The translations under genes and the position numbers were made by a program. The notes under the pieces were generated by a model. It was not told the DNA's origin. It made no database searches and worked only from the letters and a program-made list of their open reading frames with translations. Shown here piece after piece: positions 1-6,577 of a stretch of DNA of 9,306 bases. The DNA comes from Pseudomonadota bacterium. GTDB lineage: Bacteria; SAR324; NAC60-12. The stretch is taken from the NCBI GenBank assembly GCA_014381795.1, contig JACNKY010000302.1, positions 1-9,306 of the forward strand. Reading direction: 5' to 3'. Each line of letters opens with the position of its first letter. Positions within the stretch are counted from its first letter, which is position 1.

Positions 1-15
1 AGGTTTCTGATGTAC

Positions 16-591
16 TTAGGGTGTTTTGTTTTGAGCAACCACGCTGCACAGCAAATTGATCAAATCCCTGGTTTGGTTCTTGAAAGAAGATGTATCAAGC
101 CCTGTCTTAATAATAACCAGACTGTCTAAAAGCAATTTTGATTCGCCTAATTGATTGGAAATGTTGACCAAGTGCTGAATAAGGATGAAACGGTCTTTAT
201 CTTTAGACTGCTGGAACTGTTCGAACAGTAGTTTGTAATTTGCCAGATTAATGTAACGCTGTGCCTCTGCGTAATCAGCGGAGTGCACTGGTATCTTGGA
301 CAATGCAACTATGGTAAGCTGATATTTTTTTTGTTCAAAAGCCGCCACACCTTTTTTGAGAGGGACCTTCCGAATCATCCAGACTGCTTGTGGATAAAAA
401 GGGGAACTTGTGTCAACTTCGCGAAAATGAACCTTTGCTTCTTCGTATTTACCTTCAGTAAAGGCTTTTTTACCGGATTCATACGCTTCATTTGTTTGTT
501 CGGTATTTTCTCCAAACCAACTACAGCCAGTTGTTCCGGCAGCAATCAGGATTCCTATAAAAAAACTTAGTAATTTATTGTTTCTTTCCAT
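16..591 (-). CDS. Putative TPR-like lipoprotein of unknown function
   Basis: This 191-residue protein begins with two Lys/Arg-flanked residues, a hydrophobic stretch (about residues 7-19) and Cys23 in the context TTGC. That is an acceptable but not ideal lipobox, because Thr sits at -3 where Leu is usual. After the Cys there are two helix-pair segments of TPR-like character, about residues 34-70 (AYESGKKAFTEGKYEEA) and 79-112 (AAFEQKKYQLTIVALSKI). A lipid-anchored periplasmic scaffold is therefore likely, but I recognise no named family. The frame is open further upstream to 711, which would overlap hemJ by over 100 bases and bury the signal peptide behind an implausible Lys/Arg-rich leader, so I chose the ATG at 591. 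It starts 8 bases after the hemJ stop and has no clear Shine-Dalgarno sequence, which suggests translational coupling. It is the last gene of the leftward block visible here. Confidence 0.75.
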   Translation of the reverse strand: MERNNKLLSFFIGILIAAGTTGCSWFGENTEQTNEAYESGKKAFTEGKYEEAKVHFREVDTSSPFYPQAVWMIRKVPLKKGVAAFEQKKYQLTIVALSKIPVHSADYAEAQRYINLANYKLLFEQFQQSKDKDRFILIQHLVNISNQLGESKLLLDSLVIIKTGLDTSSFKNQTRDLINLLCSVVAQNKTP

Positions 592-599
592 AATTATTA

Positions 600-1148
600 T
601 CAGCTTTGATTTTTTCCAGCGGCGTCTTTTTGCCTTTTTTTTGCCAGCAGTTGCACGGTCAAACCTATAGTCAGTATCAACCCTGCGAGAATCAGATAAA
701 AAATACTCCACGAAAAAGCTTCTTTGAAAACCACCAAAAAAACGATGATGACCAACAGCAGTGTTGGGATCTCATTAAAGAGCCGGAACTGTTTACCGCT
801 CCAGCCGCATTTTTCGTGCAGCAGTTTTTTTCGCAAGTGACCACACCATAAATGATAAAGCACCAACAGGACTACCAATCCTATTTTTGTGAGAATCCAA
901 GTTGGCAGTCCCCACTCCATCAACATGACGGATCCGAAGAAAATTGTGATGCACAGGCCGGGCCAAGTAATTCCATAATAAAGCCGCTTTTCCATTAGTG
1001 CGAACTGCGCTTTCAAAGCCCCGCGCTCTGGTTCCGCACGCTCATCCGCCTCACGGTGATAAACAAATAAACGGCCTAAATAAAACAGACCCGCAAACCA
1101 AACAATAACTCCAATTAGATGCAGGGCTTTGAAATAAAGTAATGACAT
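600..1148 (-). CDS. hemJ: Protoporphyrinogen IX oxidase, HemJ family
   Basis: HemJ is a membrane protein that oxidises protoporphyrinogen IX to protoporphyrin IX late in haem synthesis, replacing HemG or HemY. Family marks seen here are the N-terminal membrane helix with FKALHLIGVIVWFAGLFYL (residues 6-24, His10), RLFVYH (26-31), the MEKRLY segment (52-57) followed by a TWPG turn, the YHLWCGHL helix end (98-105), and RLFNEIPTLLL (122-132) leading into another helix. About four membrane segments are followed by a further hydrophobic stretch (about 147-168) and a basic tail. At 182 residues it is longer than the roughly 145-residue proteobacterial forms and is closer, as I recall, to the cyanobacterial type that carries the extra C-terminal helix. 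It lies 44 bases after the MoeA fusion, with no obvious ribosome binding site and no terminator between them. Identification is firm; its link to the importer genes upstream is unknown. Confidence 0.9.
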   Translation of the reverse strand: MSLLYFKALHLIGVIVWFAGLFYLGRLFVYHREADERAEPERGALKAQFALMEKRLYYGITWPGLCITIFFGSVMLMEWGLPTWILTKIGLVVLLVLYHLWCGHLRKKLLHEKCGWSGKQFRLFNEIPTLLLVIIVFLVVFKEAFSWSIFYLILAGLILTIGLTVQLLAKKRQKDAAGKNQS

Positions 1149-1192
1149 GAGAAAAGTATTGGGTTTTGGTTGAGTGTCTTATTTTTGTTTTT

Positions 1193-3133
1193 TTAAGCAG
1201 GAGCAGGAACTGTTAAACCAAGATTATTTAGTTGTGTTTGAATGTTTGGTTCGTGCAGCAAGCTTATAAACTGTCTCACTTCAGGACGATTCAAGCGCTT
1301 TTGCGGAATGATAAAATCATATTCCTCATCCTGCATTGGAAAAAAATTCAGGCCTGAATCTTCAGCTACTGAGCGGATCGCAATCCCCCAATCCGCGCGT
1401 TTTTGTGCAATTGCTGCTGCTACAGAATTGTGTGATTTTGCTTCCTGGAAAAATCCTGAAGGCTGCTGCTCCGCTAATAGCCGATCGAGCAAAACCCTTG
1501 TGCCGCTGCCCAGATTCCTGTTGATCATACGTACGTTTTGATCTCCCATCAATTGCTGAATCGTCTCTTCAAAATTTCGTTCTATTAAAGCAAAACGTGA
1601 ATCATCTTTACGAAACAACAAACCCTGACTACGGCGGTAGCCTTTATGTAGATGAAGTTCTGCTGTTAACAGATGACTGTTATATTGATCTGAAGCTTCA
1701 TGCAGCAAATGCGTTCCAGCCAAGTCACACTCTCCCCGCTGTGCCGCAAGCACACCACCCATGCTTCCTACTGCAAGAAATTTGCAGGAAATACCACGCT
1801 TCTGCATTTCTCCAATCAAAAAATCAAGTCCGACACAATGGCTGCCGATGATCATCAAATCAGAAGGCCGCGCTGTTTCTCCAAGTAAATGGATGGTTGT
1901 TTCTTCGCCGGCTTCCAGCATTTCGGTGTTGCGTGGAATTTCCATAAAACCATCTGCCCTCGCAAAACCTGTGATGGAACCTGAACCTTTTCCTGTCGAA
2001 TATGCACTGAATCCATCCTTGTTACGTACCAGATGAACAAGATTAAATTCGGTGCGCCCTTTGTCGGAATTCAAACGCAGCGGAACTTTTGCCTGAACAT
2101 GAGCGTTGCGTTCCGGAGCCAGTCCGGCCAGTTTACGCAGAACCGGTGCAATGAATTTGCTGAAGGTAAATGTCGAAGATGTGGGGAATCCTGGTAGGAT
2201 GGCCGCAGGAGTTCCTTCAAGTACGGCGAGGCAAAGCGGTTTTCCGGGTTTGAGTGACACCCCGTGTACCAGAACTCCGGGGTCGTGGAACTTTTCAAAC
2301 ACACGGTAATTCAAATCACCTTCGCCTTTTGAAGTGCCTCCGGAAAGCAGCACAAAATCAAATTCAAGTGCTTGTCGCAGAACTTCTTCCAGTTGCACTT
2401 CGTCATCCGGAACAATTCCAAAGCGCACAGCTTCGCAACCTAATTCTTCCACAGCATGGGCAATTACGGTTGAGTTTGAGTCATAAACTTTCCCCATTTC
2501 CATTTGCTCTCCGGGAGCAATCAGTTCATCTCCGGTGGAAATCACAGCTACTTTGGGACGTTTCCACACCTTGACTTTTGCTTCGCCCAAAGCCGCCAAA
2601 GTACCGGTTTCACGATAACCCAGGAGCTCTCCAATCCGGAGTACCACTTCACCCGCGCCAATATCCGAACCAGCCAGTGAAACTCCGGAGTTCGGTACAA
2701 TTGGTTTAAGCACTTGAATTCGGTTTCCTCCGGGAGCTGTTTTTTCAAGCGGAAAAGTATTCTCAATCATCACTACACCGTCTGCGCCTCGCGGAAGTAC
2801 TCCACCGGTTGAGATTGTGGTAGCTGTTCCCTGTGCAACATCTTCCTGAGGCACAACACCGCAGGCTAGAATTTCCAGATTCAATTTTAGTAAAACCGGA
2901 GCTGTTTCCTGTGCGCCAAAAGTGTCTTCCGCACGCAGCGCAAATCCGTCAAAATTACTGCGGTCAAAATAAGGTACGTTATGCTGTGCCAGAACATCAC
3001 ACGCTAAAATTCGACCATGAGCCTCTTCCAGTAGCACCAATTCTTCGCCCAGTGGCTGAGGCTGAACCGCTTCCCAAAATCGCTCTTCGGCTTCCTCTGC
3101 CGTTGCTAAATTTAAAAATTGTTGCTGTTTCAT
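1193..3133 (-). CDS. moeA: MoeA molybdopterin molybdenumtransferase fused to a C-terminal molybdate-binding-protein-like domain
   Basis: MoeA inserts molybdate (or tungstate) into adenylated molybdopterin in the cytoplasm. Residues 1-190 match the N-terminal MoeA domains: YFDRSNFDGFAL (55-66) corresponds to the usual DNSAMDGYA, and ADGVVMIENT lies at 117-126. The molybdopterin-binding domain spans about 193-335, with STGDEL (199-204), YDSNS (217-221), LSGGTSKGEGDLN (263-275) and LKPGKP (294-299). GFPTSS (315-320) replaces the common GLPGNPVS loop. A MoeA C-terminal beta domain occupies about 345-417. Residues about 424-615 form a PBP-like domain (COG1910 type) with DLMIIGSHCVGLDFL, GSMGGVLAAQRGECDLAGTH and NRNLGSGTRVLLD. 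No signal peptide is present, so this binding domain is cytoplasmic. Such fusions are known in archaea and some bacteria; sensing or handing over the metal oxyanion is an inference. It starts 48 bases after the HAD gene without a clear ribosome binding site. Confidence 0.92.
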   Translation of the reverse strand: MKQQQFLNLATAEEAEERFWEAVQPQPLGEELVLLEEAHGRILACDVLAQHNVPYFDRSNFDGFALRAEDTFGAQETAPVLLKLNLEILACGVVPQEDVAQGTATTISTGGVLPRGADGVVMIENTFPLEKTAPGGNRIQVLKPIVPNSGVSLAGSDIGAGEVVLRIGELLGYRETGTLAALGEAKVKVWKRPKVAVISTGDELIAPGEQMEMGKVYDSNSTVIAHAVEELGCEAVRFGIVPDDEVQLEEVLRQALEFDFVLLSGGTSKGEGDLNYRVFEKFHDPGVLVHGVSLKPGKPLCLAVLEGTPAAILPGFPTSSTFTFSKFIAPVLRKLAGLAPERNAHVQAKVPLRLNSDKGRTEFNLVHLVRNKDGFSAYSTGKGSGSITGFARADGFMEIPRNTEMLEAGEETTIHLLGETARPSDLMIIGSHCVGLDFLIGEMQKRGISCKFLAVGSMGGVLAAQRGECDLAGTHLLHEASDQYNSHLLTAELHLHKGYRRSQGLLFRKDDSRFALIERNFEETIQQLMGDQNVRMINRNLGSGTRVLLDRLLAEQQPSGFFQEAKSHNSVAAAIAQKRADWGIAIRSVAEDSGLNFFPMQDEEYDFIIPQKRLNRPEVRQFISLLHEPNIQTQLNNLGLTVPAPA

Positions 3134-3181
3134 TTTGAAAATTTAATTTGCCACATTCGGATTTGCTGCAGAAAATCAACT

Positions 3182-3985
3182 TCAAGTAGTTGAATGAGCA
3201 TGCAGGATTGTTTCAGCAAGTTCCACAAATCCGGCAGCGGTTCTATCTTTTGTGATCCAGCGAGGTTGCTGTTCCAGATTATCAGCGAAGTCCAAAACAT
3301 TGGCAACGCCGACAGAATTTTCAAAAAAGCCGAACATAGGTGCGTCATTCGGTGAGTCTCCGCAAAAGACAACTATATCCTGAGCAGAATCCATCTCAGT
3401 CTGGAGGCATTCAGCAAGAAAAATTCTTGTCATTGCGAGTTTGTCGTAATCCCCGAACCATCCGTTGACGTGAATGGAACTGACTTTTGCAATCGCACCG
3501 GCTTGTTCAAAGATGTCAACAATCTGCTTAACCGCAGATTTTGAAAGTGTTGGGACATCCTCACAAAAATCAATCGCGAGATCCGCTTCACGGTATTTTT
3601 GATCTGAGGCAACAGCGCAGCCTTCTACTTTAGCCAAAATAATCTTCCTGAGTTGCTCCAGCCGTTTTCTGTCAGAGGCTCTTGCGCTTTCGTCTTTCCA
3701 GTAACGCTGTTTCAATTTTCGATTGACTGAATCATAAACGAAATAGAAGGCTCCGTTTTCACCAACAACACCGTCCACTGGCCACATTCGAGCAATATGG
3801 TCACACCAGCCGGCAGGTCTTCCTGTTATGGGAATCACTTTTAATCCGGCTTGCTGAAGACTTTCCAGGGCTTGATAACTTTTTGCAGGGAGACGACCGT
3901 TTTCGGTCAAGGTATCGTCAATGTCGGTCAGGACAAAGCGGATTTTACGGAGTGCATTTTGAGTGAAATCAGCAAGAGGTTGCAT
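3182..3985 (-). CDS. HAD-superfamily phosphatase, subclass IIB (Cof-like)
   Basis: This 267-residue cytoplasmic hydrolase carries all four HAD motifs: DIDDTL (21-26, nucleophile Asp21 and acid/base Asp23), ITGR (53-56, Thr54), DYDKLAM (179-185, Lys182) and GDSPND (209-214) binding Mg2+. The long insert between motifs II and III (about 80-175) is the C2-type cap of the IIB subclass, which also includes the Cof, sucrose-phosphate and trehalose-phosphate phosphatases. GENGAF (75-80), just before the cap, is typical of the subclass. The substrate cannot be read from sequence. It begins 12 bases after the second permease and ends 48 bases before moeA, so it is probably co-transcribed with the importer. 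It is not a phosphonatase (PhnX), which belongs to a different HAD subclass with a C1 cap. No Shine-Dalgarno sequence is visible, so coupling to the permease stop is likely. Confidence 0.87.
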   Translation of the reverse strand: MQPLADFTQNALRKIRFVLTDIDDTLTENGRLPAKSYQALESLQQAGLKVIPITGRPAGWCDHIARMWPVDGVVGENGAFYFVYDSVNRKLKQRYWKDESARASDRKRLEQLRKIILAKVEGCAVASDQKYREADLAIDFCEDVPTLSKSAVKQIVDIFEQAGAIAKVSSIHVNGWFGDYDKLAMTRIFLAECLQTEMDSAQDIVVFCGDSPNDAPMFGFFENSVGVANVLDFADNLEQQPRWITKDRTAAGFVELAETILHAHSTT

Positions 3986-3997
3986 GTCAAACGCTGT

Positions 3998-4816
3998 TCA
4001 AATGATGGCGTGACGTACCTTGGCTGAGATCCATTCGCTGAAGATGACTGCCATTAAAATTAGAATCAGAATAAGTGTAACTTGCGGCCAGGCCAGAACA
4101 TTGAGGGAGGCATTTAACTGAAGGCCGATACCTCCTGCCCCAACGAGACCAAGCACAGTGGATTCGCGAATGTTAATGTCCCAGCGGAAAACAGTGATGC
4201 CGGCAAAAGCCGGAAGTATCTGTGGGACAATTCCGAAAACAAGTGTCTGCAGTCCGCTTGCGCCTGTAGCAGAAATTGCTTCAACCTGATTTTTATCTAT
4301 TTCTTCAATTGCTTCATAAAGCAGTTTAGCAATGAAACCGATGGAGCGTAAACTAATCGCAACAATGCCGGCAACCACTCCTGGGCCAATGATGGAAACG
4401 AGCAGAAGAGACCAAATCAAGGAGTTGATTGAGCGTGAAGAAACTATGACCAGCAAAGCAAGCGGCCGCACGAATTTTGTACTCGGTGTGGTGTTTTTGG
4501 CTGCCAAAAATGCAATCGGAATTGCCATCACAATCGCCATCATGGTGCCGATTGTTGCGATATTCAGGGTGTCCCAGAGCGGTTCCCACAATTCGTTGAT
4601 GTAACTCCAGCGAGGAGGTATCATCCGACCGCCGATATCAGCGGCAATTCTTGGGGCATCCCAGACAAAAAACCAGGTTGTGCTTTCAGAAACTATCTGC
4701 CAGCAGTACACGAAAAGTGCAGTTCCAAGCAACCAAATGAACCATGAAAGAAGTTGCTGGTTGCGGTTTCTGAGCTGCCAGACTTTTGGTGTGGAAGAAA
4801 GTGTTTCAGCCATCAT
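3998..4816 (-). CDS. ABC transporter permease, PhnE family (second of two)
   Basis: A 272-residue inner-membrane permease of the phosphonate/phosphite transporter family. Hydrophobic segments lie at about 22-45, 85-107, 117-142, 145-165 and 243-262. The cytoplasmic EAA loop that contacts the ATPase spans 179-199 (EAISATGASGLQTLVFGIVPQ). The family's C-terminal signature IRESTVLGLVGAGGIG (216-231) follows. Its start overlaps the stop of the upstream permease in an ATGATGA-like arrangement, which indicates translational coupling. Two adjacent ATGs are possible: the one at 4816 gives a 4-base overlap, and the next at 4813 lies 7 bases from a GGGAG Shine-Dalgarno sequence and may be the better start. 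It probably pairs with the upstream permease as a heterodimeric membrane domain. Confidence 0.9.
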   Translation of the reverse strand: MMAETLSSTPKVWQLRNRNQQLLSWFIWLLGTALFVYCWQIVSESTTWFFVWDAPRIAADIGGRMIPPRWSYINELWEPLWDTLNIATIGTMMAIVMAIPIAFLAAKNTTPSTKFVRPLALLVIVSSRSINSLIWSLLLVSIIGPGVVAGIVAISLRSIGFIAKLLYEAIEEIDKNQVEAISATGASGLQTLVFGIVPQILPAFAGITVFRWDINIRESTVLGLVGAGGIGLQLNASLNVLAWPQVTLILILILMAVIFSEWISAKVRHAII

Positions 4817-5658
4817 TGCACTCCCGCACGGATGTAACCGGAAATATATTCTGAGAGCATGACGATGCCAATGATCAAAATTAGAATAGCTGCAGCTGTG
4901 TCATATTCGTAACGGTCAAAGGCTGTGTTGAGTGTCGCACCGATTCCTCCTGCACCTACCAATCCTACAACCGCGGATTCACGAAAATTTATGTCAAGTC
5001 TGTAAAGCGAAAGTCCTATTAAACGCGGCATAATCTGTGGCTGAATTCCGAAGTTAATCCATTGCCACCAGGGTGCGCCCGTTGCTTTTACCGCTTCTGC
5101 CTGGCTTCTGTCGATACTTTCAATATCTTCCGCAAGCAATTTGGAAAGGAAGCCGATTGTCGCAAAAGAAAGCGTGAGCACTCCGGCCAGTGGTCCAAAA
5201 CCGAAAATCGCCACAAAGAGGATGGCAACAATGATTTCCTGAAAACTACGTGAAAGCGCAATGATTCCTCTGCAAAACAAATAAACAGGTAAAGGTGCGA
5301 GATTACTGGCTGCGCCAAAACCGATAGGAATTGAAATAGCGATGCCGATTGCAGTCGAAGTAACTGTCATCACCAGACTTTCAATCATACCTTCACTGAT
5401 ATCAGTCCAGCGTCCAGCGAAGTTTGGATTCATGAAACCATAAACAAATTTTGCTCCACGGTCGAGTCCGGCATAAATACGGCTCCAGTTTATTTCAAGT
5501 GATCCGACGGACAAGTACAAATAGAGCACAATTCCAAGCAGCAAAGCCCAGCGTAAAAGCGGATTTTTAATCAAGGGCGGAGGGCTCCATGATTCTGGAA
5601 GTGCCACGGATTGAAGTTCGGAAACTCTGGAATTTGGTGATGTTGGTTCGATACTCAT
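4813..5658 (-). CDS. ABC transporter permease, PhnE family (first of two)
   Basis: A 281-residue permease paralogous to the one that follows it. A soluble N-terminal stretch of about 33 residues rich in Ser and Pro precedes the first membrane helix (about 34-53). Further helices lie near 93-118, 122-137, 141-170 and 252-272. The EAA loop is at 188-207 (EAVKATGAPWWQWINFGIQP), and the conserved FRESAVVGLVGAGGIG sits at 225-240. Both permeases share the R-x-DIN-x-RES core, so they are homologues within one transporter and not unrelated genes. The ATG follows the ATPase stop codon after a single base, so the two are coupled. Its substrate follows the binding protein, which does not look like a canonical aminoethylphosphonate binder. 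Confidence 0.9.
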   Translation of the reverse strand: MSIEPTSPNSRVSELQSVALPESWSPPPLIKNPLLRWALLLGIVLYLYLSVGSLEINWSRIYAGLDRGAKFVYGFMNPNFAGRWTDISEGMIESLVMTVTSTAIGIAISIPIGFGAASNLAPLPVYLFCRGIIALSRSFQEIIVAILFVAIFGFGPLAGVLTLSFATIGFLSKLLAEDIESIDRSQAEAVKATGAPWWQWINFGIQPQIMPRLIGLSLYRLDINFRESAVVGLVGAGGIGATLNTAFDRYEYDTAAAILILIIGIVMLSEYISGYIRAGVQ

Positions 5659-5659
5659 T

Positions 5660-6493
5660 TTACATCATTTCCGCCATGTGTTCTGCAGAAACTGATTCGT
5701 CTTCAACTTCTGAATCAGTACTTTTTTTTGCTTTACGTTTCCGTACTGCAGTCCAATCTTCTTCCCCATAAATTTCGGTCAGCACATCAGGTTTTAAATC
5801 ATCCGGAGAACCGTCGTAAACGATTTTACCTTCTCGTAAACCGACGATACGTTCGGCAAACATCTGCGCCAAAGCCACATCGTGAATATTAATGATTGCC
5901 GCGAGTTGCTGTTCTTCACATAATTCTGTGATGAGCCTCATAATCTGTCGTGAGGTTTTTGGATCAAGACTTGCGGTTGGTTCATCAACCAGCAAAATAT
6001 CCGGATTTTGAATTAAAGCACGAGCGATACCGACTCTTTGACGTTGACCTCCGGAAAGTTCATCTGCGCGTTTGTTGACCATCTTTTCCAGCCCAACTTT
6101 TTCTAATAGTCTGAACGCTGCCTGAACATCCGCTTGCGGAAATTTCCGCAAATAACTTCGCCAGAATCCAACATATCCCAGTCGTCCGGACAGTACATTC
6201 TCCATGACAGTCAGTCGTTCAACGAGGGCATATTCCTGAAAAATCATACCCATGTTCCTGCGGGCTTTACGTAATTTTCCGGAACGCAATTTTACGATAT
6301 TTTCGCCATTGAGCCAGATTTCTCCTGATGTTGGAGTTTCAAGCCGATTTACGCAACGGATCAAGGTGCTTTTTCCTGCACCGGAAGGTCCGATGAGTGC
6401 CATCACCTGACCCTTTTCAACTTTCAGGTCCACGCCATTTAAGGCAACGTCACCAGTCTTATATTTTTTTACGAGTTGTTTTATTTCAAGCAT
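5660..6493 (-). CDS. phnC: ABC transporter ATP-binding protein, PhnC family
   Basis: This cytoplasmic ATPase powers the importer. All canonical motifs are present: Walker [10 protein letters not shown] (35-43), Q-loop FQE (85-87), signature [15 protein letters not shown] (146-160), Walker B ILLVDE (166-171), the D-loop SLD (175-177) and H-loop His204 (NIHDVALA). The overall layout, including the insert VLSGRLGY (100-107) and ending near EIYGEE, is that of PhnC in phosphonate and phosphite importers. Beyond the usual end there is a roughly 27-residue tail: a basic cluster (RKRKAKK, 251-257) followed by an acidic, Ser/Glu-rich run to the C terminus. It is separated from phnD by 84 bases containing a strong inverted repeat. 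The bases before its ATG are A-rich without a recognisable Shine-Dalgarno sequence. The gene symbol reflects family membership, not demonstrated phosphonate transport. Confidence 0.93.
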   Translation of the reverse strand: MLEIKQLVKKYKTGDVALNGVDLKVEKGQVMALIGPSGAGKSTLIRCVNRLETPTSGEIWLNGENIVKLRSGKLRKARRNMGMIFQEYALVERLTVMENVLSGRLGYVGFWRSYLRKFPQADVQAAFRLLEKVGLEKMVNKRADELSGGQRQRVGIARALIQNPDILLVDEPTASLDPKTSRQIMRLITELCEEQQLAAIINIHDVALAQMFAERIVGLREGKIVYDGSPDDLKPDVLTEIYGEEDWTAVRKRKAKKSTDSEVEDESVSAEHMAEMM

Positions 6494-6506
6494 ATAGTTT
6501 TTTTAT

Positions 6507-6520
6507 CACGCAGGAGCGTG
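6507..6520. repeat. Short perfect hairpin just upstream of phnC
   Basis: CACGC and GCGTG (6507-6511 and 6516-6520) form a 5-bp GC-rich stem around a 4-base loop. It lies 13 bases before the phnC start on the minus strand and is followed there by an A-rich, not U-rich, stretch, so it is not a terminator. It could affect ribosome access to phnC. Confidence 0.4.
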
Positions 6521-6521
6521 T

Positions 6522-6569
6522 TCGGTTCCAATAGAAAAATTCCGGTAGCGGATCCTCCATTGGAACCGA
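6522..6569. repeat. Perfect 11-bp inverted repeat between phnD and phnC
   Basis: Arms TCGGTTCCAAT (6522-6532) and ATTGGAACCGA (6559-6569) are exactly complementary around a 26-base loop. The loop contains a smaller 4-bp stem (6541-6544 with 6549-6552), followed on the minus strand by five U residues (6539-6535). The outer stem is not followed by a U tract, so a simple intrinsic terminator is unlikely. Stem-loops after a binding-protein gene commonly protect its mRNA from 3' exonucleases and make it more abundant than the downstream permease and ATPase messages; that role is inferred from position. Confidence 0.65.
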
Positions 6570-6577
6570 TGAGGTAA

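Noticed and set aside
283..570. Plus-strand frame of 95 codons opposite the lipoprotein gene
   Set aside because: Phe/Cys-rich translation typical of an antisense shadow; the opposite frame has a signal peptide and TPR-like pattern.
16..711. Longer version of the lipoprotein frame starting at 711
   Set aside because: The extra 40 residues overlap hemJ on the same strand, are Lys/Arg rich and would place the lipoprotein signal peptide internally; the ATG at 591 gives a proper signal.
1149..1192. T-rich gap between moeA and hemJ as a terminator
   Set aside because: On the transcribed minus strand the run is A, not U, and no stem precedes it.
2254..2574. Plus-strand frame of 106 codons opposite moeA
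   Set aside because: Shadow of the confident MoeA coding frame, no ribosome binding site or domain.
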